62,040 nucleotides of DNA. It comes from Terriglobia bacterium (GTDB lineage: Bacteria > Acidobacteriota > Terriglobia > Bryobacterales > Bryobacteraceae). Positions 44,957 through 53,344 of the stretch are shown here, piece by piece. Where the stretch lies: NCBI GenBank assembly GCA_025363475.1, contig JANYDS010000020.1:1-62040 (forward strand), written 5' to 3'. A program made the position numbers and the translations under genes. A model generated the notes under the pieces. The model was not told the origin of the DNA and ran no database searches. It saw nothing but the letters and a program-made list of their open reading frames with translations. The first letter of the stretch is position 1. Each line of letters starts with the position of its first letter.

Positions 44957-45918
44957 TGCGTCACTGCTCCGGTTTCTTTTTTACTTTCAGATTTTGTGAG
45001 TTCAAGGAAAATTTCTTCGAGGGATTCGCCTACCGCACGCAGTTCAGTCAAATTCCAGCCCGCTTGCACCACCGCCCGCGCCAGTTCCGGACGCACTTCC
45101 CGTTCCGCCATACCGAAGACTTCAAATGATGCCGTGCCATCCCGGCCATCGCGCGAAACCACGCGGGCCACGCCTGAGACCTGTTCGAGGCGCTGCCGCA
45201 CTGAATAGGAATCGGCCCCGGTCACTTCGATCAGCACCGTTTCAGATGCCTGCCGGCGGCCATGCAGATTCGCCACCGAATCTACCGCTACAATTTCTCC
45301 GGCGTTGATGATGACCACTTTGCTGCAGGAATGCTCCACTTCCGAAAGGATGTGAGTGCTGAGAATGATGGTGTGGTCGCCTGCCAGGCTGGCGATCAGT
45401 TGCCGGGCTTCGCGCTGCTGTTCCGGATCAAGGCCAGAAGTTGGCTCATCCAGAATCAGCACCGGCGGATTGTGAATGATCGCCTGGGCCAGACCGACTC
45501 GTTGTCGATAGCCCTTGGAAAGTTTGCCGATGATGGTGTTCTTGACATTGGTCACCGCGCAGCGTTCGCAGGCTTCATCCACCCGTTTGGCCACGTCGTT
45601 TGAGGCAATGCCCTTGAGTTTGGCGACGAAAGTCAGATAAGTAGTGACGTCCATTTCCGGGTAGACCGGGGGAGTCTCTGGCAGGTAACCAATACGTTTC
45701 TTGACCTCAAGCGGATGCTCAAGGACATCGAAACCGGCCACGCTGACGGCACCCGCGCTCGGTGGAAGGAAGCAGGTGAGGACGCGCATCGTAGTCGTTT
45801 TCCCGGCGCCGTTCTTGCCCAGAAAACCGACGATCTCGCCCTTGCTCACTTCGAAGGAGATGTTGTTGACTGCGACATGGCGTGCGTATCGCTTGGTCAG
45901 GCCTTCGACTTTAATCAT
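44953..45918 (-). CDS. ABC transporter ATPase (GldA-like)
   Basis: A 321-residue ATPase, start at 45918 (M-I-K-V-E-G-L-T-K-R-Y). Walker A is FLGKNGAGKTTTMRVL, the Q-loop region IGYLPETPPVYPEMDV, the signature L-S-K-G-Y-R-Q-R-V-G-L-A-Q-A, Walker B PPVLILDEPTSGLDPEQ, and the switch H-loop IILSTHILSEVEHSC. A C-terminal extension of about 90 residues follows, as in GldA. It is the first gene of a nine-gene minus-strand run down to 37177. The 145 bases upstream separate it from the divergent ZIP gene and must hold both promoters. Confidence 0.93.
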   Translation of the reverse strand: MIKVEGLTKRYARHVAVNNISFEVSKGEIVGFLGKNGAGKTTTMRVLTCFLPPSAGAVSVAGFDVLEHPLEVKKRIGYLPETPPVYPEMDVTTYLTFVAKLKGIASNDVAKRVDEACERCAVTNVKNTIIGKLSKGYRQRVGLAQAIIHNPPVLILDEPTSGLDPEQQREARQLIASLAGDHTIILSTHILSEVEHSCSKVVIINAGEIVAVDSVANLHGRRQASETVLIEVTGADSYSVRQRLEQVSGVARVVSRDGRDGTASFEVFGMAEREVRPELARAVVQAGWNLTELRAVGESLEEIFLELTKSESKKETGAVTQ

Positions 45919-46066
45919 ATGGAATATAAGTTTTGACGAACTTTGCCACAAGAAGTTACGGGTGACTTCAAACCACCTGTTTTCTTATATCTGGCAGCGC
46001 TCACCATAATACCAGGTTTACATACGGGATTGGGTATTCGCTCACCGCCTGTACAGTAGAGGCTTG

Positions 46067-46711
46067 GTGTCCGAAGGTTCCAGTTCCGCGATTCTTGCTC
46101 TGCCTGCTGCCGCAACGCTGGCAGCGGTTGTTGCGGCGTCGGCGGGGATTGTACTCACCGGACGGCCGCAACTCACGCGTTATCTGATTCCCGTGAGCGG
46201 CGCGATTCTGGTGTTAGCAGCGCTTTTCGGTGTGGTGCCGGAGCTGGTTGATGACATCGGCTGGATCTGGGTCTTGCCGCTCATGGCCCTTGGCTTCGGT
46301 GTACTCACCCTGCTGGACAGGTATTCATTTCCGGTATGTCCGTCATGCGATCACGGTGAGCACTATGGTTTCGTTGCACCGCTTTTGATTGCTACCGCCG
46401 TTCACGCGTTTATTGATGGCTGGGGCCTGGTGGCCGTCCACCTTGCTGCTCCTCGCGGGGGCAAAGCGGTTGCGGTGGCGATCCTGCTGCACAAGATTCC
46501 AGAAGGACTGGCCCTCGGAACGGTTTTGAGCCTTCTGCTTCGTCGCGCGGGACCGGCACTCGGGTGGTGTGTTCTGGCGGAATCCGCCACACTGGCTGGA
46601 GGCGCGACAGGCCTGTGGTTAACGCCGGCCGGTTGGGTTAGCTATCCGCTCGCCATTGCTGCGGGAACGTTTCTATATTTGGGGATTCAGGCTATGCGTC
46701 CCGCCCGGTAG
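46067..46711 (+). CDS. ZIP-family metal transporter
   Basis: A protein of about 214 residues with seven or eight membrane segments. ATAVHAFIDGWGLVAVHL and ILLHKIPEGLALGTVL are the two His-rich metal-site helices of ZIP transporters (H-x-x-x-D-G and H-x-x-P-E-G). A short C-P-S-C-D-H-G-E-H-Y loop between them could bind metal. I prefer GTG 46067, four bases after AGAGG; TTG 46064 directly before it is the alternative. It is shorter than many ZIPs, but both signature helices are complete. It probably imports zinc or another divalent cation across the inner membrane. Confidence 0.83.
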   Translation: MSEGSSSAILALPAAATLAAVVAASAGIVLTGRPQLTRYLIPVSGAILVLAALFGVVPELVDDIGWIWVLPLMALGFGVLTLLDRYSFPVCPSCDHGEHYGFVAPLLIATAVHAFIDGWGLVAVHLAAPRGGKAVAVAILLHKIPEGLALGTVLSLLLRRAGPALGWCVLAESATLAGGATGLWLTPAGWVSYPLAIAAGTFLYLGIQAMRPAR

Positions 46712-46742
46712 TAGGTCCGCTTGAAATATGAATTTCGGCCCT

Positions 46743-47114
46743 TCAACGCTGCCCATATCTGGATTTCAAACCTGCGATGCGATCCCTTGTATGAGTGATA
46801 AGGCACATGGTAAGTGCAGGAGTGCCACCGGTTCCTCGACCCCAAACGGCGTGCTCAGCGTCACAGTCTGCTTCGCGACAGGCGATCCATTTGCGTTCGG
46901 AATCCTCGAGTTTTTGAACAACTACTTCGTCGTAGTCCGCCGCGCTCTTTAACGCTTTTTGATATTCCGAGTTCAGCTCGGCGTCCACTTGTTTGTATAG
47001 TGCCACCAGGCACATGGAAGTATCGTATGTGGCGCCTGCGCACTCGTTTTCAGGGTATTGGGCGGCGGTGGTCAACGTGAAGACCAGCGACAGCAAGAGC
47101 GCTCGTATGGTCAT
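46743..47114 (-). CDS. LprI/DUF1311-family exported protein
   Basis: A 123-residue protein with a short signal peptide (R-A-L-L-L-S-L-V-F-T-L-T-T-A-A) and the DUF1311 pattern: N-E-C-A-x-A-T-Y-D-T-S-M-C near the start, then LEDSERKWIACREADCDAEH and G-G-T-P-A-L-T-M-C-L-I-T-H-T-R-D-R. Five Cys in the mature part, including C-A, C-R and C-D contexts, suggest disulphide bonds. The mycobacterial member LprI inhibits lysozyme; for this protein that activity is only a possibility. It is convergent with the ZIP gene. Confidence 0.8.
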   Translation of the reverse strand: MTIRALLLSLVFTLTTAAQYPENECAGATYDTSMCLVALYKQVDAELNSEYQKALKSAADYDEVVVQKLEDSERKWIACREADCDAEHAVWGRGTGGTPALTMCLITHTRDRIAGLKSRYGQR

Positions 47115-47154
47115 AAGTCCGCCATAACGCTAACATGCCTAGGCTCAAGCAAGA

Positions 47155-47300
47155 CTACGACTTACCTCGATAGCGCAGTTCGTGCTCGAACAGGCCGTCG
47201 GTAAGCACGTGGATGAAGTCAAAGAAGAACCCGGCAGCGGTCGCATTGGGAAAGTTTGGCGGCGCTAGCGACTCAGTGACAGTACTCTCGCCGACGCCAG
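47155..47300 (-). pseudogene. Unidentified gene scrap
   Basis: On the minus strand one frame ends in NATAAGFFFDFIHVLTDGLF, then E-H-E-L-R-Y-R-G-K-S and a TAG at 47155-47157. The composition looks like real coding sequence, but no start or upstream domain can be joined to it. I do not recognise the family. It lies between the LprI-like gene and a chemoreceptor remnant, in a stretch of about 600 bases without an intact gene. Confidence 0.3.
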
Positions 47301-47335
47301 ATTGAAAGTCGTCACGTGGGGCCAATCAAATTGAA

Positions 47336-47646
47336 TCACTCACGATCACGGGAATCGTGAGGCTGCGGATTCGGTTTGAAAACTGCGAACAGCCTGCGAG
47401 AGTTTGATTCCGCCTCATTCTTTTGCTCCGCAGTCTCCATCAGCATGTGCCGCAGTACCAGCGCTCTCTGCTCTTTCATCAAACGGTCCAGCCGCAGGAA
47501 TCGAAGCTTCTCTTGGCAACGAGTTGACAACGAGAGCGTTTGCAGCAAAGCTCATCACTGGCGCTGAGAAGTGAAACCGTACACAGAATGATGGTGAGGC
47601 CCACCAGCGCACCACAGGCGAGAGAAATTCTTGTGCCGATCGTCAT
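47336..47646 (-). pseudogene. Remnant of a methyl-accepting chemotaxis protein
   Basis: From ATG 47646 the minus strand reads MTIGTRISLACGALVGLTII and L-C-T-V-S-L-L-S, the first membrane helix of a chemoreceptor. The reading then has to change frame to continue through N-A-L-V-V-N-S-L-P (chemoreceptor-like), and changes again for KEQRALVLRHMLMETAEQKN, which looks like a periplasmic sensor helix. It stops at 47336. HAMP and signalling domains are absent. At least two frame changes and loss of the C-terminal two thirds make it non-functional. Confidence 0.65.
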
Positions 47647-47710
47647 GTCAATTGCGCTCCATGCAGGTCTATCGGCGGGCGTGGACAATTTCTTTAATTC
47701 AGAGAATCTC

Positions 47711-48469
47711 TTAAATCGAACCGGTGATGGCCACCGGGCGGATTGGCGAGCCCGTGCCGCCTTTTATTTTGAGCGGCAGAGCAACAAACTGAAACTCTGT
47801 GACCCCAGCTTCGGCCAGGGATTCCAGATTCAGACACTCAATAATATGAATGCCGTTTTCTACCAGCAGATGAACATGCACCTCCATGCTGGAAGGCACG
47901 CGCTCAAACGCCACGGTGTCTGACCCGGCGGCGAAAATACCCCGTTCACTCAACCAGCGGGCGGCGGGAAGTGTCGGTCCTGGACCTCTGGGAATGGCAC
48001 CCGAACCCCCGGTCAGGAATTGTTTTGAATTGTTCCAGAAGCGTCCCCAACCCGTACGGATGAGGGCGATGCCACCAGGCTGCGGCATTACGCCACAGGC
48101 CGCCAGGTGCTCCGGCGTAATCGTCCAATCAACGGGCAGCGCATCCATACCTTCGAGTTTTGCGATATCGAAAAGCACACCAGGCCGGAAGATCGGCGCA
48201 ATGGTCTCCACCCCGTGTTCTTCAATTCCCGTGGCGCAGGTCTGGGTTGGTTTGATGTCACCAAACAATTTACCGCAGCAGCTGAAGTGTGAAAGCGCGT
48301 CAATATGAGTGCCTACATGGCCGCCCATCGTAAACGTTTCAGACGAAGAACTGATGTCGCCTTCGATTACATAATCCCCGTGCAGCTTGTTCAGGCTGAA
48401 CAGAAACGGCGGATGCGCCGGATGGTGCGGAATACCCGGAAACAGGGGCTGACCAAGGTCGTAAATCAT
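47711..48469 (-). CDS. Cyclase-family hydrolase (kynurenine formamidase-like)
   Basis: A 252-residue member of the cyclase / KynB-like amidohydrolase family. It opens M-I-Y-D-L-G-Q-P-L-F-P-G-I-P. TFTMGGHVGTHIDALSHFSC contains the metal-binding H-x-G-T-H-x-D. GIALIRTGWGRFWNN and W-L-S-E-R-G-I-F-A-A-G-S-D-T are later family blocks. Members hydrolyse N-formylkynurenine or other small amides and lactones; the substrate is unknown here. The ATG overlaps the stop of the Xaa-Pro peptidase gene (ATGA at 48466-48469), so they are translated together. Confidence 0.85.
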   Translation of the reverse strand: MIYDLGQPLFPGIPHHPAHPPFLFSLNKLHGDYVIEGDISSSSETFTMGGHVGTHIDALSHFSCCGKLFGDIKPTQTCATGIEEHGVETIAPIFRPGVLFDIAKLEGMDALPVDWTITPEHLAACGVMPQPGGIALIRTGWGRFWNNSKQFLTGGSGAIPRGPGPTLPAARWLSERGIFAAGSDTVAFERVPSSMEVHVHLLVENGIHIIECLNLESLAEAGVTEFQFVALPLKIKGGTGSPIRPVAITGSI

Positions 48470-49515
48470 CCGGTTTGGCGCAGTTCTTTCGACGTCGGTG
48501 TGAGAATTTCGCAGCCAGTTGCCGTCACCAGAACGGTATCTTCTATGCGGATTCCGCCCCAGCCTTCCTGGTAGATTCCCGGTTCGACGGTAATCACCAT
48601 GCCTGGTTCCAGCTTCGTCGGATCTTTTCGCCCAAGACGCGGCGGTTCGTGAATTTCAAGGCCCAGACCGTGGCCGGTTGAGTGAATGAACTCTTTATCC
48701 AGATTGTGGCGCTTCAGTACAGCACGCGTGATCTGATCCACCCTGCCCGCAGTTACACCGGGTTTGATTGCATCGATCGCTGCCAGTTGCGATTCCAGTA
48801 CCGCCGCATACCCTTTCTTATAAAGGGTGGTGGGTGGACCCACATGCACCATCCGCGTCATGTCGCTGGCGTAACCCGCTTCAAACGCGCCCATGTCGAT
48901 GAGCAAAATGCCCGCGTTGATTTTCGTTTTTCCGGGGCGGGCGTGGGGCTGGGCAGAGTTGGGTCCAACGGCGACGATGGTGTCAAACGCGGGGCCGTCT
49001 GCTCCAAATTTGCGGCTGTGGTAGTCAATTTCGGCAGCCAGTTCTGTTTCGGTCATGCCGGTTTTGAAGCGTTTCAGCGCGGCTTCGAGTGCCTTTGAAT
49101 TGGTGATGACAGACGCGCGGATTTTGGTAATTTCGTCATCAGTTTTCACCATCCGCAAAGTCTCAATCAGGACTTTTGCGGGTTTGAGTTTGAAATCGGA
49201 AAAAGACTCGTACCGACCCACCGTGAGGTGTTCAGCTTCGAAACCGACGCGGCGGATCTTCAGGCGTTTGAGGTCCTCCTGAATCGCTTCAGACAGCATG
49301 CCTTTGGCTATGACCACCTGGCAGGTACATTGCACTGCGGATTGCACGGTATAGCGCGGGTCAGTATAGAGCGTGATGGCTCCATCGGGAAAGACCAGCA
49401 GCCAGCCATTGCTGCCGGTAAAGCCGGTAAGATAACGGACGTTTTCCGGCTTCGTGACCAGAAGTGCGTCAAACTTCTGGTCACGGAAAAGAGCGGTAAC
49501 GGTGGGTGCGGACAT
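48466..49515 (-). CDS. M24B Xaa-Pro aminopeptidase / dipeptidase
   Basis: A 349-residue metallopeptidase. The start 49515 (M-S-A-P-T-V-T-A-L-F-R) precedes the creatinase N-domain (DALLVTKPENVRYLTGFTGS). The catalytic pita-bread domain carries the dinuclear metal ligands: Asp in LLIDMGAFEAGYASDMTRMV, His in FIHSTGHGLGLEIHEPP, Glu in VITVEPGIYQEGWGGIRIED. It releases N-terminal residues preceding proline or cleaves Xaa-Pro dipeptides in the cytoplasm. It lies five bases after the quinone reductase gene and overlaps the cyclase gene. Confidence 0.93.
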   Translation of the reverse strand: MSAPTVTALFRDQKFDALLVTKPENVRYLTGFTGSNGWLLVFPDGAITLYTDPRYTVQSAVQCTCQVVIAKGMLSEAIQEDLKRLKIRRVGFEAEHLTVGRYESFSDFKLKPAKVLIETLRMVKTDDEITKIRASVITNSKALEAALKRFKTGMTETELAAEIDYHSRKFGADGPAFDTIVAVGPNSAQPHARPGKTKINAGILLIDMGAFEAGYASDMTRMVHVGPPTTLYKKGYAAVLESQLAAIDAIKPGVTAGRVDQITRAVLKRHNLDKEFIHSTGHGLGLEIHEPPRLGRKDPTKLEPGMVITVEPGIYQEGWGGIRIEDTVLVTATGCEILTPTSKELRQTG

Positions 49516-49520
49516 AAATC

Positions 49521-50489
49521 TTAAGGGATGAGCAGGAGCTTGCCAGCCGTCTTGCGGCCTTCCAGATCGCAATGGGCCTGCGGTGCGTCGGTCAGCGGAT
49601 AGGTCTTGTCGATACGGAGCTGAAGCTGGCCGGTACCGATCCACCGCAGTACATCGCCTGCCCGCCAGAGCAACTCTTCGCGAGTGAGGCAGTAATGCGC
49701 CAGGCTCGGGCGGGTTAGGAATAATGAGCCTTTGGGATTCAGAATATTGGGGTCAATCGGTGCGACGGGGCCGCTCGACTGGCCAAACAAAGCCATCATG
49801 CCGCGGGGGCGGATGATGTCCAGGCCCTTCAGAAACGTAGTGGCTCCCACGGAGTCGTAAATCACATCGACCCCTTTGCCGCCCGTGAATTTCTTAACCT
49901 CGACGGCAAAGTCTTCACGCGTGTAAACAATCACTTCATCGGCCCCGGCCGATTTAGCGATGGCGGCTTTCTCGTCATTGCCCGCCGTTCCGTAAACGGT
50001 TGCGCCCAGCATCTTGGCCATCTGCACGATCAGGCGCCCCGCCCCGCCGGCCGCAGCATGAACCAGAACCTTGTGGCCGGGTTGCAGGGGAAAGGTTGAG
50101 TGGGTCAGGTAGTGCGCGGTCATGCCTTGGAGCATGGCTGCAGCGGCTGTTTCAAAGCCCACATTCTCAGGCAGGACCACCAGTGTGGACGCGGGAACCG
50201 TCGCGTATTCGGCGTAGGAACCACGGTGCATCGCATAGGCAACGCGGTCACCGGGTTTCACGATGGTGACTCCCTCGCCAACTGATTCCACCACGCCCGC
50301 CGCTTCATTGCCGGGCGTGAACGGAAGTTCAGCCTTGTAGAGACCAGCGCGAAAGTAGACGTCAATATAGTTCACGCCAGTGGCGGCAATCTTGACAAGG
50401 GCTTCGCCCGGGCCGGGTGAAGGTATGGGCGCGTCAACCAGCTTCAATTCTTCGGGACCGCCGGGGGTAGATACCTGAATGAGTTTCAT
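49521..50489 (-). CDS. NADPH:quinone oxidoreductase (MDR family)
   Basis: A 322-residue zinc-independent medium-chain reductase. MKLIQVSTPGGPEELKLVDA at the start, the quinone-reductase signature AAMLQGMTAHYLTHSTFPLQ, and HAAAGGAGRLIVQMAKMLGA (Gly-rich NADP site) are clear, and the zinc-binding Cys residues of alcohol dehydrogenases are missing. It probably reduces quinones or related alkenals with NADPH. It runs in the same direction as the membrane protein upstream (12-base gap) and the peptidase downstream (five-base gap). Confidence 0.92.
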   Translation of the reverse strand: MKLIQVSTPGGPEELKLVDAPIPSPGPGEALVKIAATGVNYIDVYFRAGLYKAELPFTPGNEAAGVVESVGEGVTIVKPGDRVAYAMHRGSYAEYATVPASTLVVLPENVGFETAAAAMLQGMTAHYLTHSTFPLQPGHKVLVHAAAGGAGRLIVQMAKMLGATVYGTAGNDEKAAIAKSAGADEVIVYTREDFAVEVKKFTGGKGVDVIYDSVGATTFLKGLDIIRPRGMMALFGQSSGPVAPIDPNILNPKGSLFLTRPSLAHYCLTREELLWRAGDVLRWIGTGQLQLRIDKTYPLTDAPQAHCDLEGRKTAGKLLLIP

Positions 50490-50501
50490 AGTTTTGTCGA
50501 G

Positions 50502-51056
50502 TTAAGGTGTGTGAGATCGAAGTGCCCGACGGGTATGAACCGCCAGAGCGTACACTATTAAAAATAATACAGTGAAGGGAAACAGGCAGAGCCGGCCCAC
50601 AGTGCGCGGCGCGCCTTCGCCCGCCAGACCTGCCCGAACCAGCATGAATCGCCGGATGATGGCCGCGCGGTCACGGTGGACCCAGAAGTAGTCGGCATTC
50701 TCATTGATGACAAAGAATTTGGCCGGCGTGCGCAGCGCCAGAAACCATTTCCATTTCGTCATGATTGGCTCTGCCGAACAGATCACGCCTGCAAAGGAAT
50801 AGTTGCGTTCGCGCAGCAGGCGGAGCAGTTGCTGCCTGCCTCCTGGCGAACCGTAGTCCGAAACGTGGAATGTCCGGGTCTGAGCTGGAAACCCTTCGGG
50901 CAGCCCTGCGTAACAGGTCACCAGATCAATCGAAACTTCCTGCCCCCACATGTCATACAAATGGGGCAAAAGCTTTTCGAGGAGGGAACGCGACCCGCTT
51001 TCTATGAGGAGAACCCGCGTGAGGGGCGGTTCGCGGCGGGTTAGGAAATAGCGCAC
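50502..51056 (-). CDS. Hypothetical protein with C-terminal membrane segment
   Basis: A 184-residue protein starting at GTG 51056; no clear ribosome site was seen. The N-terminal ~130 residues look like an alpha/beta fold (TRVLLIESGSRSLLEKLLPH, I-D-L-V-T-C-Y-A-G-L-P, then YSFAGVICSAEPIMTKWKWF and K-F-F-V-I-N-E-N-A-D), somewhat like the first half of a glycosyltransferase or a nucleotide-sugar reader. One hydrophobic helix (F-P-F-T-V-L-F-L-I-V-Y-A-L-A-V) near the end anchors it. I do not recognise the family. It heads a run of four minus-strand genes to 47711. Confidence 0.6.
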   Translation of the reverse strand: MRYFLTRREPPLTRVLLIESGSRSLLEKLLPHLYDMWGQEVSIDLVTCYAGLPEGFPAQTRTFHVSDYGSPGGRQQLLRLLRERNYSFAGVICSAEPIMTKWKWFLALRTPAKFFVINENADYFWVHRDRAAIIRRFMLVRAGLAGEGAPRTVGRLCLFPFTVLFLIVYALAVHTRRALRSHTP

Positions 51057-51230
51057 TACTGAACAGGATTAACACATTGCGTGTCAGGAATGGGTATACT
51101 GAGATTTACCTTTACTTCCCTCCCGTTTCTCCATTACTTTGATCCCCGCCTACTTTAGAGCAAGTCAGCTCGCGCCAACCCGGCTTCCAAGATTCGCCAA
51201 CCCAAGAAACGTGAACCAGGTATAGTAACA

Positions 51231-51800
51231 TTGATATCGGAATTCAGTAGAGGTGCCAGCAGTCCCGAGCAGTTTCCCACCGACGGGCTGCCCGAGGTCG
51301 CTTTTCTGGGGAGAAGCAATGTCGGAAAATCCAGTCTTCTGAATGCAATTGCAGGGAAACCGGGAAAGCGCGGACTGGCTTTCACGAGTAATACGCCCGG
51401 TCGTACACAGTCGATCAACTTCTATCGCATAGACGGCACCATGTATTTTGTCGATCTACCCGGGTACGGATACGCCAAGGTACCTTTGGCATCGAAGGCT
51501 GAGTGGGCACGGCTGATTGAGCAATATTTACAGGAGCGACGCAGTCTCAAGCTATCTTTTTTGATCCTGGATGCCCGGCGCGGCTGGATGGATAAGGACC
51601 TCGACCTGAAGGACTGGCTCGAGGCCAACAATCACCCTTATATCGTCGTAGCATCGAAAATAGACAAACTGAATCAGGCAGAACAGGCCCGCGGACTGAA
51701 GGCGATACGCCAGCACGCGGAACCGCTGCCGTTCTCGGCCGTCACTGGCCGGGGAGTGAGGGAAATTTGGCAAGCGATAACGAAAACAATCCAGCAGTAG
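51231..51800 (+). CDS. engB: Ribosome-biogenesis GTPase YihA/EngB
   Basis: A 189-residue GTPase needed for large ribosomal subunit assembly. TTG 51231 is the only plausible start, since the frame is closed just upstream. All G motifs are present: G1 [17 protein letters not shown]2 T in [14 protein letters not shown]3 [14 protein letters not shown]4 V-A-S-K-I-D-K-L, and G5 [13 protein letters not shown]. Length is as expected. Its last 34 bases overlap the start of rho in a different frame, so translation of the two is coupled. Confidence 0.94.
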   Translation: MISEFSRGASSPEQFPTDGLPEVAFLGRSNVGKSSLLNAIAGKPGKRGLAFTSNTPGRTQSINFYRIDGTMYFVDLPGYGYAKVPLASKAEWARLIEQYLQERRSLKLSFLILDARRGWMDKDLDLKDWLEANNHPYIVVASKIDKLNQAEQARGLKAIRQHAEPLPFSAVTGRGVREIWQAITKTIQQ

Positions 51801-53341
51801 AGACTCCGGTCCCCGTACAGGAAAAGGCCGGGGTGCCTGTTCAAGAAAAGCCTGTCGAGCGCGCGGCGCGTCCGGTGAAGAAAGTCGAGGCTGCAGCGGC
51901 CCCGGTGGCAGTTGCTCCGGTGTCTACTCCGGTTGCTGAGGCTGCGCCCGTTGTTGCAACGGCTCCTGTTGCTGTCGCACCAGTGCAGCAGGAATCCACC
52001 AGTCATAACGTGACTGCCGGTCTTGCACCGCAGGATCATCCCGGTCAGCAGCGCCGCAAACAGCAGCAGAACCGGCCCGGTGCCGGTCCGACGCTTGATC
52101 TGGTGGCGCTCAAAGACATGAGTATCCTGAACCTGAACCAGGTGGCGAAGGACATGGGCGTGCTCAATGCCGCAGGTCTGCGCAAACAGGAACTCATCTT
52201 CAAGATTTTGCAAACTCAGGCTGAGAAGAGCGGTCTGATCTTCTCGGAAGGCGTGCTGGAATGCCTGCCGGATGGCTTCGGCTTTCTGCGCGCGCCGGAA
52301 TACAACTACCTGCCGGGTCCGGACGATGTGTACGTTTCGCCGTCGCAGATACGACGCTTTGATCTGCGCACCGGTGACACGGTGTCAGGTCAGATTCGTC
52401 CTCCCAAGGAAGGCGAACGTTACTTTGCCCTGATCAAAGTTGATGCGATCAACTTTGAACCGCCAGAGGAAGCCCGCAACAAGATTTTCTTTGATAACCT
52501 GACGCCGCTTTATCCGGATCAGCGTTTGAAGCTGGAAACGGTGAAGGATAACTTCTCCGGGCGCGTGATGGATTTGGTCACGCCCATCGGCAAGGGTCAG
52601 CGCGGTTTGATCGTTGCGCCTCCGCGTACCGGTAAGACGATGTTGCTCCAAAATATCGCTAACTCGGTTACCACCAATCACCCGGAAGTTTCGCTGATTG
52701 TTCTACTGATCGACGAGCGGCCGGAAGAAGTCACCGACATGCAGCGCAGTGTTCGCGGAGAAGTCATCAGTTCCACGTTTGATGAACCGGCGACACGGCA
52801 CGTGCAGGTTGCGGAGATGGTGATTGAAAAGGCCAAGCGGCTGGTCGAGCACAAGAAGGACGTTGTGATTCTGCTCGATTCCATTACGCGTCTGGCCCGC
52901 GCTTACAACACGATTGTGCCGCCTTCGGGCAAGGTGCTTTCAGGTGGTGTGGATTCGAATGCACTGCAGCGTCCGAAACGGTTCTTTGGTGCGGCCCGCA
53001 ATATTGAAGAGGGCGGTTCGCTCACAATCATCGCCACTGCGCTGGTCGATACCGGCAGCCGAATGGACGACGTGATTTTCGAAGAATTCAAGGGTACCGG
53101 TAACATGGAAATCCATCTGGACCGGAAGCTGATCGAAAAGCGTGTGTTCCCGGCCATTGATATCAATAAGAGCGGTACGCGGAAAGAAGAATTGCTGATG
53201 CCGGCGGATGAGTTGAACCGGGTTTATATTCTGCGGCGGGTGCTGAGTCCGTTGTCTCCGGTGGAGACGATGGAACTGCTGCTCGACAAACTGGGTAAGA
53301 CGCGGACCAACAGCGAGTTCCTGGCTTCCATGAGCCGGTAG
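51767..53341 (+). CDS. rho: Transcription termination factor Rho
   Basis: A 524-residue hexameric RNA helicase that ends transcription. TTG 51767 has GAGGGAA just upstream and lies within engB. The first ~105 residues are an Ala/Pro/Val/Gln-rich low-complexity extension, followed by the Rho N-terminal helix domain ([20 protein letters not shown]) and the cold-shock-like RNA-binding domain ([33 protein letters not shown]). The ATPase core has [37 protein letters not shown] and [15 protein letters not shown]. It ends at the R-loop block [19 protein letters not shown] and I-D-I-N-K-S-G-T-R. The N-terminal extension is longer than in E. coli Rho (419 residues), as in other species with inserted disordered regions. 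Confidence 0.95.
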   Translation: MASDNENNPAVETPVPVQEKAGVPVQEKPVERAARPVKKVEAAAAPVAVAPVSTPVAEAAPVVATAPVAVAPVQQESTSHNVTAGLAPQDHPGQQRRKQQQNRPGAGPTLDLVALKDMSILNLNQVAKDMGVLNAAGLRKQELIFKILQTQAEKSGLIFSEGVLECLPDGFGFLRAPEYNYLPGPDDVYVSPSQIRRFDLRTGDTVSGQIRPPKEGERYFALIKVDAINFEPPEEARNKIFFDNLTPLYPDQRLKLETVKDNFSGRVMDLVTPIGKGQRGLIVAPPRTGKTMLLQNIANSVTTNHPEVSLIVLLIDERPEEVTDMQRSVRGEVISSTFDEPATRHVQVAEMVIEKAKRLVEHKKDVVILLDSITRLARAYNTIVPPSGKVLSGGVDSNALQRPKRFFGAARNIEEGGSLTIIATALVDTGSRMDDVIFEEFKGTGNMEIHLDRKLIEKRVFPAIDINKSGTRKEELLMPADELNRVYILRRVLSPLSPVETMELLLDKLGKTRTNSEFLASMSR

Positions 53342-53344
53342 CGG

